A DNA stretch of 51,461 nt from Gammaproteobacteria bacterium (GTDB lineage Bacteria; Pseudomonadota; Gammaproteobacteria; DAOVJZ01): the NCBI GenBank assembly GCA_029882995.1, contig JAOUJV010000007.1, positions 1 through 51,461 on the forward strand. Reading direction: 5' to 3'. The notes below the pieces were generated by a model that saw nothing but the letters and a program-made list of their open reading frames with translations, was not told where the DNA came from and ran no database searches. Every line of letters starts with the position of its first letter. Position 1 is the first letter of the stretch. Positions 20,369 to 29,275 of this stretch are shown here, piece after piece. Both the position numbers and the translations under genes were made by a program.

Positions 20369-21316
20369 TTATTCCTTGTTGAGCCAGTCCATATACAGAC
20401 TAACGCCTTCCTCTACAGTCTTAAAAGGCTTGTCATATCCGATATTACGTAATGCACCAATATCGGCCTCGGTAAAACTCTGGTAACGCCCACGCAGATG
20501 TTCGGGGAAAGGAACATATTCCACTTCACCACGGCCATGCCATTTGATAACCGCATTGGCAACATCATTGAAGGCCTGACAACGGCCTGTACCCAGATTA
20601 AAAATTCCGGACTGCTTCGGGTTGTCGAGAAACCATAGATTAACATCCACTACATCATCGACATAAACAAAATCACGCCGTTGTTCACCATTGTTATAAC
20701 CATCCGTCCCTGCAAACAAACGGGTTATACCGGACTCCTTAATCTGGTTATTAAAATGAAACGCAACACTCGACATAGTACCCTTGTGCTGCTCCCTTGG
20801 CCCATAAACATTGAAATAACGAAATCCAACTATCTGGCTTTTTGCCTTGGGCAGAATGCGACGCACATACTGGTCAAACAAAAACTTGGAATAGCCATAC
20901 ATGTTAAGTGGTGCTTCATTCTCAATGGCTTCAACAAACACACTGCCACCGCCATACACTGAAGCCGACGAGGCATAAAGGTATTGCGCCTTGTTATCCA
21001 TGCAATAATGCAACAGGGATTTGGAATATTCATAATTATTGCGCATGATAAATCGTCCGTCCCACTCGGTGGTGGAAGAACACGCACCTTCATGGAATAT
21101 TGCATCTACTTTTTCAGGCAATTTTTTTCCGGAATTTATATCGTTAATAAAATCTTCCTTATCGACATAATCCAGAATATCGCAGTCAACAATATTCACA
21201 AACTTGGTGCCGTTGGTCAGGTTGTCCACAACCAGAATGTCATTACGACCGCGTTCGTTCAGCGCCTTGACGATATTACTGCCGATAAAACCGGCACCAC
21301 CTGTTACTACTATCAT
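20369..21316 (-). CDS. hldD: ADP-L-glycero-D-manno-heptose 6-epimerase
   Basis: This 315-residue NADP-dependent SDR-type epimerase converts ADP-D-glycero-D-manno-heptose into the L-glycero form used in the LPS inner core. The Rossmann motif is [11 protein letters not shown]. The catalytic tyrosine and lysine lie in [13 protein letters not shown] (about 139-143), preceded by [11 protein letters not shown]. The family signatures [17 protein letters not shown] and [13 protein letters not shown] are intact. It lies between hldE and waaA; the 158-base gap before it carries a folded intergenic repeat, so it might have its own regulation. GGAAGAT precedes the ATG. Confidence 0.97.
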   Translation of the reverse strand: MIVVTGGAGFIGSNIVKALNERGRNDILVVDNLTNGTKFVNIVDCDILDYVDKEDFINDINSGKKLPEKVDAIFHEGACSSTTEWDGRFIMRNNYEYSKSLLHYCMDNKAQYLYASSASVYGGGSVFVEAIENEAPLNMYGYSKFLFDQYVRRILPKAKSQIVGFRYFNVYGPREQHKGTMSSVAFHFNNQIKESGITRLFAGTDGYNNGEQRRDFVYVDDVVDVNLWFLDNPKQSGIFNLGTGRCQAFNDVANAVIKWHGRGEVEYVPFPEHLRGRYQSFTEADIGALRNIGYDKPFKTVEEGVSLYMDWLNKE

Positions 21317-21331
21317 AATTTATCTTCCATA

Positions 21332-21345
21332 CTCAAAATTTTGAG
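21332..21345. repeat. Perfect 14-base palindrome upstream of hldD
   Basis: CTCAAAATTTTGAG is a perfect palindrome 16 bases before the hldD start. Its position suits a small operator or an mRNA hairpin near the ribosome site. No regulator is suggested by the sequence. Confidence 0.4.
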
Positions 21346-21380
21346 AGTTTTTGATTAATTTCATCAAGCGGATGATGGCT

Positions 21381-21452
21381 AGGCGAAAAGAAACGAAAAA
21401 GCGGAGTTTACACGTAGTAAATGAGTATTTTGAGTTTCTTTTCAACACCGCC
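21381..21452. repeat. Folded intergenic repeat between hldE and hldD
   Basis: The outer arms GAAAAGAAAC (21385-21394) and GTTTCTTTTC (21434-21443) are perfectly complementary. They enclose a smaller inverted repeat TTTAC/GTAAA (21407-21411 and 21417-21421), and flanking GGC/GCC extends the outer stem after a bulge. The whole looks like a miniature, REP- or MITE-like element of about 70 bases with no coding capacity, inserted in the hldE-hldD spacer. I see no second copy in this window. Confidence 0.55.
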
Positions 21453-21474
21453 AGCGCCGCTTCAGGGAATTAAT

Positions 21475-22908
21475 CTAGCTTTTTTCTGTTGCTCGAATGG
21501 AGTCAATAATATTACTGGTGGAATAGCCCTGCATATATTCCAGAACCTTGACCTCACCGCCATTTTTAGTCACACATTCATAACCGGCAATCTGCTCCGG
21601 CTTGTAGTCACCACCTTTGGCCAATACAGATGGCTTGACTGCACAGATTAAACGCTCGGGAGTATCTTCAATAAACGGCACCACCCAGTCGACACATTTG
21701 AGACCAGCTAGTACTGCCATACGCCGTTCAACGCTATTGACCGGGCGACCATTCCCTTTCAGACGTTTAACCGAGGCATCATCATTAACTGCCACAATCA
21801 ATCGGTCACCCAGCTTGCGTGCCTGTTCCAGATAAGCCACATGTCCTGCATGCAGAATATCAAAACAACCATTAGTCATAATGATCTTTTCACCATGTGC
21901 ATGTGCATCATGCAGTGCCAGCATGAGTTGTTCTTCATTCACGATCCCAAAGCCGGACTCACTATTGTCATGTAATGCGCGTCTTAACTCCGGTGTGCTG
22001 ACAGCGGCTGTTCCCAGCTTGCCAACGACTATTCCGGCAGCCACATTGGCCAGTGCGGTTGCTGATTCCAGTGACTCTCCGGCAGCGAGTGTGCTTGCCA
22101 ATACGGAAATAACCGTATCACCGGCACCGGTCACGTCATAAACTTCGCGGGCCTGAGCAGGTAAATGCAATTCTGCTTTGCCTTTTCGTACCAGTGTCAT
22201 ACCTTGTTCACCGCGTGTAATCAACAATGCATCAAGGTGTAACTGTGTGATCAGGTTTTGTGCCTTCTCTACCAGTCCCTTTTCCGTCTTACTGTGGCCG
22301 ACTACGGCCTCAAACTCGGACAGGTTTGGTGTAATCAGGGTTGCACCTTTGTATTTTTCAAAATCGGTTCCTTTTGGATCGACAAGCACCAGTTTCCCGG
22401 CCTTGTGTACTTCCTTAATAATAGACTGCACATTTTGCAAACTGCCCTTGCCATAATCTGACAACACCACCACTTTTGTCTCAGGCAATAACTTGTTCAG
22501 CCGTTTGCTGACACCGGCTGTATTCATCTCCTCCATGCCTTCTTCAAAATCCAGACGGATCAGTTGTTGATGGCGACTCAGTACCCGTAACTTGGTGATA
22601 GTTGGGCAACAATCCAGACGTTCAAACTGGCAAAATACACCACTGGCCACTAATTGGCGTTCAAGTGCATCAGCCGCTTCATCATTCCCGGTAATCCCGA
22701 CCAGCGTGACGGGCGCACCCAATGTGGCAATATTCAAGGCCACGTTGCCTGCACCGCCGGGTCGATCTTCGATTTGATCTACCTTGACCACAGGCACAGG
22801 TGCCTCGGGAGAAATACGGGATGTGGGCCCATGCCAGTATCTATCCAGCATGACATCACCGATGACGAGAACACGGGCATTATTGAATTCGGGTACCTGA
22901 ATATTCAT
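21475..22908 (-). CDS. hldE: Bifunctional heptose 7-phosphate kinase / heptose 1-phosphate adenylyltransferase
   Basis: This 477-residue fusion covers two steps of ADP-heptose synthesis. Residues about 1-320 are a PfkB/ribokinase-type kinase with [17 protein letters not shown] and the catalytic GAGDTV (Asp about 263). Residues about 340-477 are a cytidylyltransferase-like adenylyltransferase with [19 protein letters not shown], carrying the HxGH nucleotide-binding motif. Both motifs are intact, so both activities are expected. It is the first gene of the heptose operon (hldE, hldD, waaA) and is divergent from the lpxL-like gene, with about 116 bases shared between them. Confidence 0.97.
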   Translation of the reverse strand: MNIQVPEFNNARVLVIGDVMLDRYWHGPTSRISPEAPVPVVKVDQIEDRPGGAGNVALNIATLGAPVTLVGITGNDEAADALERQLVASGVFCQFERLDCCPTITKLRVLSRHQQLIRLDFEEGMEEMNTAGVSKRLNKLLPETKVVVLSDYGKGSLQNVQSIIKEVHKAGKLVLVDPKGTDFEKYKGATLITPNLSEFEAVVGHSKTEKGLVEKAQNLITQLHLDALLITRGEQGMTLVRKGKAELHLPAQAREVYDVTGAGDTVISVLASTLAAGESLESATALANVAAGIVVGKLGTAAVSTPELRRALHDNSESGFGIVNEEQLMLALHDAHAHGEKIIMTNGCFDILHAGHVAYLEQARKLGDRLIVAVNDDASVKRLKGNGRPVNSVERRMAVLAGLKCVDWVVPFIEDTPERLICAVKPSVLAKGGDYKPEQIAGYECVTKNGGEVKVLEYMQGYSTSNIIDSIRATEKS

Positions 22909-23024
22909 GGAAATTGGTGAAAGCTCCTTTTTTGTTAATAATACACGCTACCGAAGCCACAGGCCATTTGTGTACATCTTCCGGCTCACGTAAAATCAGC
23001 AAAACCAGCAAGAAAATTGATCAC

Positions 23025-23969
23025 GTGAAATTACACGAACCTTTCCCCATTTCCCGATTTCTATCTCCACGTCATTGGCCTACCTGGCTGGTGTTGGGTT
23101 TGATGTGGCTAGTTGCCAAGCTGCCCTTTCCGTTCCAGATGAGAATTGGCCAGTTTATGGGCTGGGTTTTATGGGTAATTCCGCTAAAAAACCGGAAAAC
23201 AGCACACATCAACCTGCGCCTGTGTTTCCCGGAACTTAATGAAAAGGCACGGAAAAAACTCCTGCGCCAGCATATCGACTCACTGGGGAAAAGCATGGTG
23301 GAGATTGCGATGGCCTGGTGGAGCTCCGATGCCCATCTGGCCCATCTGGCCAAAGTTGATGGACTCGAACATGCGCAAAAAGCGTTGGAAAAAGGCAAGG
23401 GCATTATTTTACTCAGTGCCCACTTCACTCATCTGGAGATTGGGGGTCGCCTGCTCCACCCCTATTTGCCAATTGATGTGGTTTATCGCCATATGACCAA
23501 TCCACTGTTTGATCTGGTTATGCGCCGTGCGCGTGAACGTCTGTTCCACAAGGCCTTACATCGCGATGATATTCGCGGGTTGTTACGCAGTCTGAAAGAC
23601 AGGGCACCAGTCTGGTATGCACCCGATCAAAACTATCGTGGCAAGGGCAGTGTATTTGTAAATTTCTTTAATATCCCGGCTGCCAGTAATTCCGCTACTT
23701 CACGTATTGCCAAAATGAGTGGCGCGCCTGTGGTGCCTTTTTTCCAATATCGCTTGCCGGGCAATGAGGGTTATCAACTGGAAATATTACCGGAACTGGA
23801 AAATTTCCCCAGTGATGATCCGGTGCAAGATACACAACGCATTAGTGATATTATTGAAAAGCAAATCAGAAAAAATCCGGAACAATACCTGTGGGTACAA
23901 CGCCGCTTTCGAGATCGGCCATCCGGAGAAAATTATCTGTACTCTGATCGATATTTTATTTTCCCCTGA
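23025..23969 (+). CDS. lpxL: Lipid A biosynthesis acyltransferase, LpxL/HtrB type
   Basis: This LPLAT-family protein adds a secondary acyl chain to Kdo2-lipid IVA at the inner membrane. It has an N-terminal hydrophobic helix (WLVLGLMWLVAKLPF), the catalytic H-x4-E motif HFTHLEIGG, and later blocks APDQNYRGKGSVFVNFF and APVVPFFQYRLPG. The frame is open back to an ATG at 22914, but that start would leave only 5 bases to the divergent hldE start. The GTG at 23025 gives 314 residues and an N-terminus (PRHWPTWL) like E. coli LpxL, so it is preferred although its SD is weak. The specific acyl donor, and LpxL versus LpxM or LpxP type, cannot be told with certainty. Confidence 0.88.
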   Translation: MKLHEPFPISRFLSPRHWPTWLVLGLMWLVAKLPFPFQMRIGQFMGWVLWVIPLKNRKTAHINLRLCFPELNEKARKKLLRQHIDSLGKSMVEIAMAWWSSDAHLAHLAKVDGLEHAQKALEKGKGIILLSAHFTHLEIGGRLLHPYLPIDVVYRHMTNPLFDLVMRRARERLFHKALHRDDIRGLLRSLKDRAPVWYAPDQNYRGKGSVFVNFFNIPAASNSATSRIAKMSGAPVVPFFQYRLPGNEGYQLEILPELENFPSDDPVQDTQRISDIIEKQIRKNPEQYLWVQRRFRDRPSGENYLYSDRYFIFP

Positions 23970-23993
23970 TTCAAGGATTCCACTAGTCTATAT

Positions 23994-25094
23994 ATGAAAG
24001 CAGGTCTTGTAACAGCAGATTATTTTCCCAATGTTGGTGGTGTAGCTGCTCATGTTGTAGGACTGGGTGAGGCCATTGCACAAGCCGGACATGAAACCCA
24101 TGTGATCACTTTACCACTGGCTGATGAACGTAAGCGCATATCACAACTTGGTAGTGTAACTGTCCATCGACCTCGGATACCGAAAGCCAAACCCTTTTAT
24201 TCCTGGTTATTACATTACTGGTTAAAACAATTTCTTAAAACCACGCAACTGGATATTCTGCATGTGCACGGCCTGCGTCCATTGGAAGCAACAAGGAACC
24301 TGGGTGTGCCAGTCATATTTACAAATCATACTTCCGGTTTTCTGAAACGAATAAGTAAAGGCGAACATGAACATAAAAAGATCTGTAAACGTCTGGCGCA
24401 TATCCAGCATGTTCTTGCACCCAGTCATGAGTTGGCAGACACGATTCAACAAATTGGCTATAAAGGCCCGGTAGATTACATTCCCAATGGTGTTGATATT
24501 AATCGTTTCTGCCCTGATACCAGCGCCTTTCGACAACAGCATGGTATAAAACAGGATGAAATCGTCATCCTGTTAGCGCGCCGACTGGTTGAAAAAAATG
24601 GGGTCATTATTTTTGCCGAAGCTGTTACACGGCTAAAAGAATTATCCATCAGAATTGTTTTCGCCGGCGATGGGCCCGAGCGTGGAAAAATAGAAGATTT
24701 GCTAAAATTTGCCGGGATGCATGAAAAGGCTATTTTCCTTGGTAATATTCCTAATAATACGATGCCTGAAGTCTACCGTATGGCTGATATATCGGTCCTG
24801 CCATCATTTATGGAGGCTACCAGTATTACCGGTCTTGAATCCATGGCCTGTGGACTGCCATTGGTAGGTACGACTGTCGGCGGTATCCCTTCTCTTATTA
24901 CAGAGAACAGCAACGGCTATCTTGTTCCTCCCGGTGATCCGGTTACATTGGCTGATGCCATCAGGAAACTCGTGCAAGACAGCAAATTAAGGCATGATAT
25001 GGGGATAGCGGCACGACAAAAAGTGATTAATGAATTTTCCTGGCAAACTATCGCTCAACGCACTATCGATATTTATAAACAGCACACTATATAA
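23994..25094 (+). CDS. Glycosyltransferase family 4 (GT-B fold)
   Basis: This 366-residue retaining GT4 enzyme probably adds a sugar during LPS or surface polysaccharide assembly on the cytoplasmic face. The N-terminal acceptor domain starts with ADYFPNVGGVAAHVVGLG. The C-terminal donor domain has VFAGDGPERGKIEDLL and the EX7E-type segment MEATSITGLESMACGLP, followed by VGGIPSLI. The sugar specificity is not visible. It follows the lpxL-like gene by 24 bases and precedes wecB by 5 bases, so the three are probably co-transcribed. Confidence 0.92.
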   Translation: MKAGLVTADYFPNVGGVAAHVVGLGEAIAQAGHETHVITLPLADERKRISQLGSVTVHRPRIPKAKPFYSWLLHYWLKQFLKTTQLDILHVHGLRPLEATRNLGVPVIFTNHTSGFLKRISKGEHEHKKICKRLAHIQHVLAPSHELADTIQQIGYKGPVDYIPNGVDINRFCPDTSAFRQQHGIKQDEIVILLARRLVEKNGVIIFAEAVTRLKELSIRIVFAGDGPERGKIEDLLKFAGMHEKAIFLGNIPNNTMPEVYRMADISVLPSFMEATSITGLESMACGLPLVGTTVGGIPSLITENSNGYLVPPGDPVTLADAIRKLVQDSKLRHDMGIAARQKVINEFSWQTIAQRTIDIYKQHTI

Positions 25095-25099
25095 CAATA

Positions 25100-26218
25100 A
25101 TGAAAAAGGTCATGACAGTCTTTGGAACTCGCCCGGAAGCCATCAAGATGGCTCCTGTTATCAGGGCGCTGACTGAACATCCTGATTTTGAACCTGTTGT
25201 GTGTGTCACTGCTCAGCATCGGGAAATGCTGGATCAGATTCTTGGTCTGTTTGATATCAAACCCGATATGGATCTTAATGTTATGACACATGGTCAACAA
25301 TTGGCTGGCCTGAGCTCAGCCATACTGCAGGGCATGTCTGAAATATTTGCCAAAAATAAACCTGACATCGTGCTGGTACAAGGTGATACTACCACTACCT
25401 TCTGTGCCGCCTTGGCTGCATTTTATGAAAAGATCCCTGTCGGTCATATTGAAGCCGGTTTACGCACCGGTGATATCCATGCCCCATTTCCGGAAGAAAT
25501 GAACCGGTTACTCACTTCACGACTCGCAACATGGCATTTTGCCCCGACAAAAACCAATTACGATAACTTGATACAAGAAGGTGTTTCTGAAAAACAGGTA
25601 TTTATTACCGGTAACACAGTGATAGATGCCCTGTTGCAAATCAATGATCGCATTAATAATGGAATATATGGTGATGAAGCCACCTTGGCGCTCACACATA
25701 CTGAACGACCTTTTATACTGGTTACCGGACACCGGCGTGAGAATTTTGGTCAGGGTTTTGAAAATATCTGCACAGCACTGAAAACCATTGCTGGAAATCA
25801 TCCTGACCTTGATATTATTTATCCTGTCCACCTCAATCCAAATGTACAAGAGCCTGTAAAAAAAATACTTTCCGGTTCAAATAACATCAAACTTATAGAG
25901 CCGCTTGGTTATGAGGCATTTGTTGCCTTATTATCAAAGGCACTGTTTATCATCACTGATTCAGGTGGTGTACAAGAAGAAGCACCATCCCTTGGAAAAC
26001 CGGTTCTGGTAATGCGTGACAAGACCGAACGTATTGAAGGAGTAGGTTCCAGTGTTCGCCTTGTCGGCACAAACAAGGAAACCATTATTAACGAAGCAGA
26101 AAAACTGATTAATGACAAAGTACATTACAAAATGATGGCCAATATAGAAAATCCGTATGGCGATGGTAAAGCAGCAAAAAACATTGTTGATATATTATGT
26201 TCTAACATCATTAATTAA
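25100..26218 (+). CDS. wecB: UDP-N-acetylglucosamine 2-epimerase (non-hydrolysing)
   Basis: This 372-residue enzyme interconverts UDP-GlcNAc and UDP-ManNAc, supplying ManNAc-type precursors for surface polysaccharide. Family signatures are FGTRPEAIKMAPVIRAL, VQGDTTTTFCAALAAFY, HIEAGLRTGD, TGHRRENFGQGFENI and DSGGVQEEAPSLGKP, ending with MRDKTERIEGV. No wecC (UDP-ManNAc dehydrogenase) is in the window, so ManNAc itself, or a product made elsewhere, would be used. It lies in the plus-strand polysaccharide cluster, 5 bases after a GT4 gene. Confidence 0.95.
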   Translation: MKKVMTVFGTRPEAIKMAPVIRALTEHPDFEPVVCVTAQHREMLDQILGLFDIKPDMDLNVMTHGQQLAGLSSAILQGMSEIFAKNKPDIVLVQGDTTTTFCAALAAFYEKIPVGHIEAGLRTGDIHAPFPEEMNRLLTSRLATWHFAPTKTNYDNLIQEGVSEKQVFITGNTVIDALLQINDRINNGIYGDEATLALTHTERPFILVTGHRRENFGQGFENICTALKTIAGNHPDLDIIYPVHLNPNVQEPVKKILSGSNNIKLIEPLGYEAFVALLSKALFIITDSGGVQEEAPSLGKPVLVMRDKTERIEGVGSSVRLVGTNKETIINEAEKLINDKVHYKMMANIENPYGDGKAAKNIVDILCSNIIN

Positions 26219-26234
26219 ACACAAGATAAAAAAT

Positions 26235-27068
26235 ATGAATATACTTCAATGGTACCTACACAACTCCCCTATTCAATCTGGCAAGGGAAATATCTATAAA
26301 TTATTCAGACCAATCATTGAACAAAACAACCCGCTTGTTTGCTCCTATGATGAAAATATCAAGATAGAAGTTGATCTGCATGACAAAATACAACGACACA
26401 TTTTCTTTTATGGCTGTTACAGAACAGAACTTAAATACAAAACGCTCATGAAATCCTTGATTCAGCCAGGAGATACTGTACTGGATATTGGGACTCATAT
26501 TGGCTATTACACTTTAATGTTTTCGCGCTGGGTTGGTAATAATGGGCAGGTTATTGCCTTTGAGGCATCAAAAAATAACTATGAAAAACTGACTGCTAAT
26601 ATCCATCGTAATGACTTTACAAATGTGACAGCCATAAATGCGGCTGCCTCAGACAAGGATGATATATGCAATTTCTATATTAGTGATGATGGGAATGTGG
26701 GCAGTAATTCCCTCTATCAACATACTGATGATATGAAAAAGGAAACCATCAAAACTATTGATACCGGCAAGTTTCTTGCCCGCGAATTATCTGTTCCACC
26801 TCGCCTGATAAAGATTGATGTGGAGGGACATGAACCTGCAGTATTACAAAGCCTTGAACCGGTGCTTAATACAGCCAGCGATCATTCTCCTCATGTATTC
26901 ACCGAAATAAATCAGTTCACTCTTGAAGCAGCTGGCTATTCTCCTGAAAGAGTTTTTAATTATATGAAAGGTCTTGGCTACAATGCATTCCAGATTACCA
27001 AACAGGGTAAACCAGAACAGAGAAATGATGTGTTCTGTGATGGGCTTGTTTATTTTTCTAGATCCTGA
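26235..27068 (+). CDS. FkbM-family SAM-dependent methyltransferase
   Basis: A 277-residue class I methyltransferase of the FkbM family. Motif I is VLDIGTHIGYYTLMFSRW (about 82-99), followed by VIAFEASKNNYEKL. The post-core signature is RLIKIDVEGHEPAVLQSL, typical of FkbM enzymes that O-methylate sugars or polyketides. In this cluster a sugar residue of the surface glycan is the likely acceptor, which is an inference. The frame is open upstream into wecB, but ATG 26235 (MNILQWYL) lies after the wecB stop and suits the context. The base composition becomes visibly more AT-rich from about here. Confidence 0.88.
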   Translation: MNILQWYLHNSPIQSGKGNIYKLFRPIIEQNNPLVCSYDENIKIEVDLHDKIQRHIFFYGCYRTELKYKTLMKSLIQPGDTVLDIGTHIGYYTLMFSRWVGNNGQVIAFEASKNNYEKLTANIHRNDFTNVTAINAAASDKDDICNFYISDDGNVGSNSLYQHTDDMKKETIKTIDTGKFLARELSVPPRLIKIDVEGHEPAVLQSLEPVLNTASDHSPHVFTEINQFTLEAAGYSPERVFNYMKGLGYNAFQITKQGKPEQRNDVFCDGLVYFSRS

Positions 27069-27193
27069 TTAAAGACTGGATCATCCGCCCACAAATTACA
27101 AGTTGGCTCTGGTGATTGTATTATAAAATAATATCTGATAATTATGTCTATATAGAACACAATAAAATAATGTAAGAAATCAAATTTATTCCC

Positions 27194-29254
27194 ATGAAAA
27201 TAATACATGTTTCTAATTTTAATATAAGTAAAGCGGGTGCTGCATATTACTCAATTGATAGAAAATTGAGTAATGGCCTTGTTCGCAATGGTCATTTTGT
27301 TTATGACTTCAGCTACCGTGATATTGCCAGAGGAAATAACAAATTCGGCTCCAAAAGTATTGGAACCGGAGCAATGAATCGCCAGCTTCTGGAAACAGTT
27401 TATAACCTAGAACCTGACATGCTCCTTATTGGTCACAGTGAAATAGTCTGGAATGAAACTCTTCAGGAAATAAAAAAAATCCTGCCTAATATCATTATCT
27501 CAATGTGGTATGTCGACCCACTTTTTAATGATAAAAGACTATCACATATATATGATCGGATTGACAATATAGACAATCTCTATTGTACAACTGGAGGTGA
27601 ATTATTATTTAAATTTAAACGCGAGCACAATAATGTATTTTATTTACCTAATCCTGTTGATGAATCAATTGAAACTCTAAAAAATGATGAAAAAATAGAA
27701 TTTCCAATCGACTTTTTATTCTGCGGTATTGATAAAGGAGAATCTGAACGAACACAGATTATCAAATATCTGCGCGATCACCTGAAAAATATTAATTTTA
27801 GGATTTATGGTTCATTAGGTACTCCACCCATATATGGTAATAACTACATTCAGGCACTTGCCGATTCCAAAATGGGTTTGAATCTAAGTCGGCGCAATAA
27901 TGTATATCTGTATTCATCAGATCGCATTGCCCAACTCACTGGTAATGGTATTTTAACCTTTACACCAGATACACCAGGAATGCGTGATCTGTATACAGAA
28001 GACGAAGTCGTCTATTTCTCAGGACAACACGAGCTTCTGGAAAAAGTAAAATATTACATGGAATTCGATGAAGAGCGTATTCGAATAGCCAGAAACGGGC
28101 GGCTAAAATCACACAATAAATTTAATTCAACAGCTGTTGCACGCTATATAACAGAAACATCTATGGGCAATACATCAGAGGCATTCTGTAATTATATTGA
28201 AGCAGAATCAGATGTATCCCTGTCTAAACCCGAAAATGAAGTTTTGATAATTCGGTTCAGTTCTCTGGGTGATTTGGCTGCCATGGAACCTGCTTTTCGT
28301 GCGATTCGTCATTTTCATCCCAAAAGTAAAATCACATTTGTTACTTCCCAGACTGGTTATGAGCTTTATTATGGCAGTCCTCATTTCGATAACTTTGTAA
28401 TTGATAATAACCCTTCCAGCAATATGCTATCACGTGCCTACAACCTTTATCGAAACTTAAGAACCAGAAAATACTCAGTTATCTATAATCTTCAATGCAG
28501 TTCGGTATCACATCTGTTAACACTACCGTTAAAAAAGGAAACTCTCGTAAACCAGTCATCAAGTCTGTTTCAGAAACTACTCACAATCAAGCCTGAGGGG
28601 AAATATCCGGTTCAGTATATTTCAGAAGCGGGTAATTTGAATGAAAAGGTAACTGAATACTTCAATAATGAAAACAACCGGAAAATCAGCTTAAACACGA
28701 ACACTCGGACAAATATTTATTTTAAAGAGTTAATAGAAAAATCAGCTGGCAATCGCACCGTGATCGCTATTGCACCAGGTGCAAGTAAAAAATGGGCCAG
28801 CAAAAAATGGGGCGACCAACGCTATCTAGAGCTTGCACAAAAACTGGAACAAGCCGGATTTTTCATTATTTTTATTGGTTCATATCTTGAGGAAACTGTT
28901 TGCCAGAAAATGTCCGATTCTATTGAACATTCTATCAATATGGCCAATAAAACCAGTGTCCTGCAATTAAAATCCCTGCTAACAAATGTCGCTTTGCTGA
29001 TTGCCAATGACAGTGGCCCTGCCCATATTGCAGCAGGCGTCGGCACGGCCACCCTTACCCTGTTTGCACCGACTGGTATACACCATTGTGTTAAAAATTT
29101 TCCCTATCATGGCGAACATACCTGTATCCAGACAACCTATGACAAATGCACAACCTGTTACAAGCCATCTTGCCCTCAGGCAGATAAATGCATGTCTTAT
29201 ATTAGTATTGGCGAAGTCTTTGAAACAGCATTCAGTATGTGCACCGTAAAGTAG
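27194..29254 (+). CDS. Double glycosyltransferase: N-terminal GT-B (GT4/CgeB-like) fused to GT9 heptosyltransferase-like domain
   Basis: The 686-residue protein has two apparent glycosyltransferase halves. Residues 1-335 look like a GT-B enzyme related to CgeB/GT4 proteins (YLPNPVDESIETL, FCGIDKGESERTQII, ALADSKMGLNLSRR, TPGMRDLYTEDEVVYF). From about residue 347 a second enzyme begins with LIIRFSSLGDLAAMEPAF, the usual N-terminus of GT9 (WaaC/WaaF) proteins. It continues with APGASKKWASKKWGDQRY and IANDSGPAHIAAGVGT. The C-terminus has a Cys cluster (CIQTTYDKCTTCYKPSC). It may add two sugars in sequence to the LPS core. The junction is in one frame with no internal start needed. The gene is AT-rich compared with its housekeeping neighbours. 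Confidence 0.85.
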   Translation: MKIIHVSNFNISKAGAAYYSIDRKLSNGLVRNGHFVYDFSYRDIARGNNKFGSKSIGTGAMNRQLLETVYNLEPDMLLIGHSEIVWNETLQEIKKILPNIIISMWYVDPLFNDKRLSHIYDRIDNIDNLYCTTGGELLFKFKREHNNVFYLPNPVDESIETLKNDEKIEFPIDFLFCGIDKGESERTQIIKYLRDHLKNINFRIYGSLGTPPIYGNNYIQALADSKMGLNLSRRNNVYLYSSDRIAQLTGNGILTFTPDTPGMRDLYTEDEVVYFSGQHELLEKVKYYMEFDEERIRIARNGRLKSHNKFNSTAVARYITETSMGNTSEAFCNYIEAESDVSLSKPENEVLIIRFSSLGDLAAMEPAFRAIRHFHPKSKITFVTSQTGYELYYGSPHFDNFVIDNNPSSNMLSRAYNLYRNLRTRKYSVIYNLQCSSVSHLLTLPLKKETLVNQSSSLFQKLLTIKPEGKYPVQYISEAGNLNEKVTEYFNNENNRKISLNTNTRTNIYFKELIEKSAGNRTVIAIAPGASKKWASKKWGDQRYLELAQKLEQAGFFIIFIGSYLEETVCQKMSDSIEHSINMANKTSVLQLKSLLTNVALLIANDSGPAHIAAGVGTATLTLFAPTGIHHCVKNFPYHGEHTCIQTTYDKCTTCYKPSCPQADKCMSYISIGEVFETAFSMCTVK

Positions 29255-29275
29255 GGCACTTTTCTGGTTAGTGCC
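29255..29275. terminator. Possible hairpin between convergent genes
   Basis: GGCACT (29255-29260) and AGTGCC (29270-29275) pair over a 9-base loop between two convergent genes, overlapping the stop codon of the minus-strand gene. No clear U-tract follows on either strand, so a terminator role is uncertain. Confidence 0.3.

Noticed and set aside
21385-21443. Repeat between hldE and hldD considered as a CRISPR unit or tRNA-like gene
   Set aside because: There is only one unit, no spacer series and no cas gene; the stem arrangement does not match a tRNA and has no anticodon or T-loop pattern.
22914-23024. Longer N-terminus for the lpxL-like gene
   Set aside because: It would leave 5 bases to the divergent hldE start and adds 37 residues not seen in LpxL proteins.
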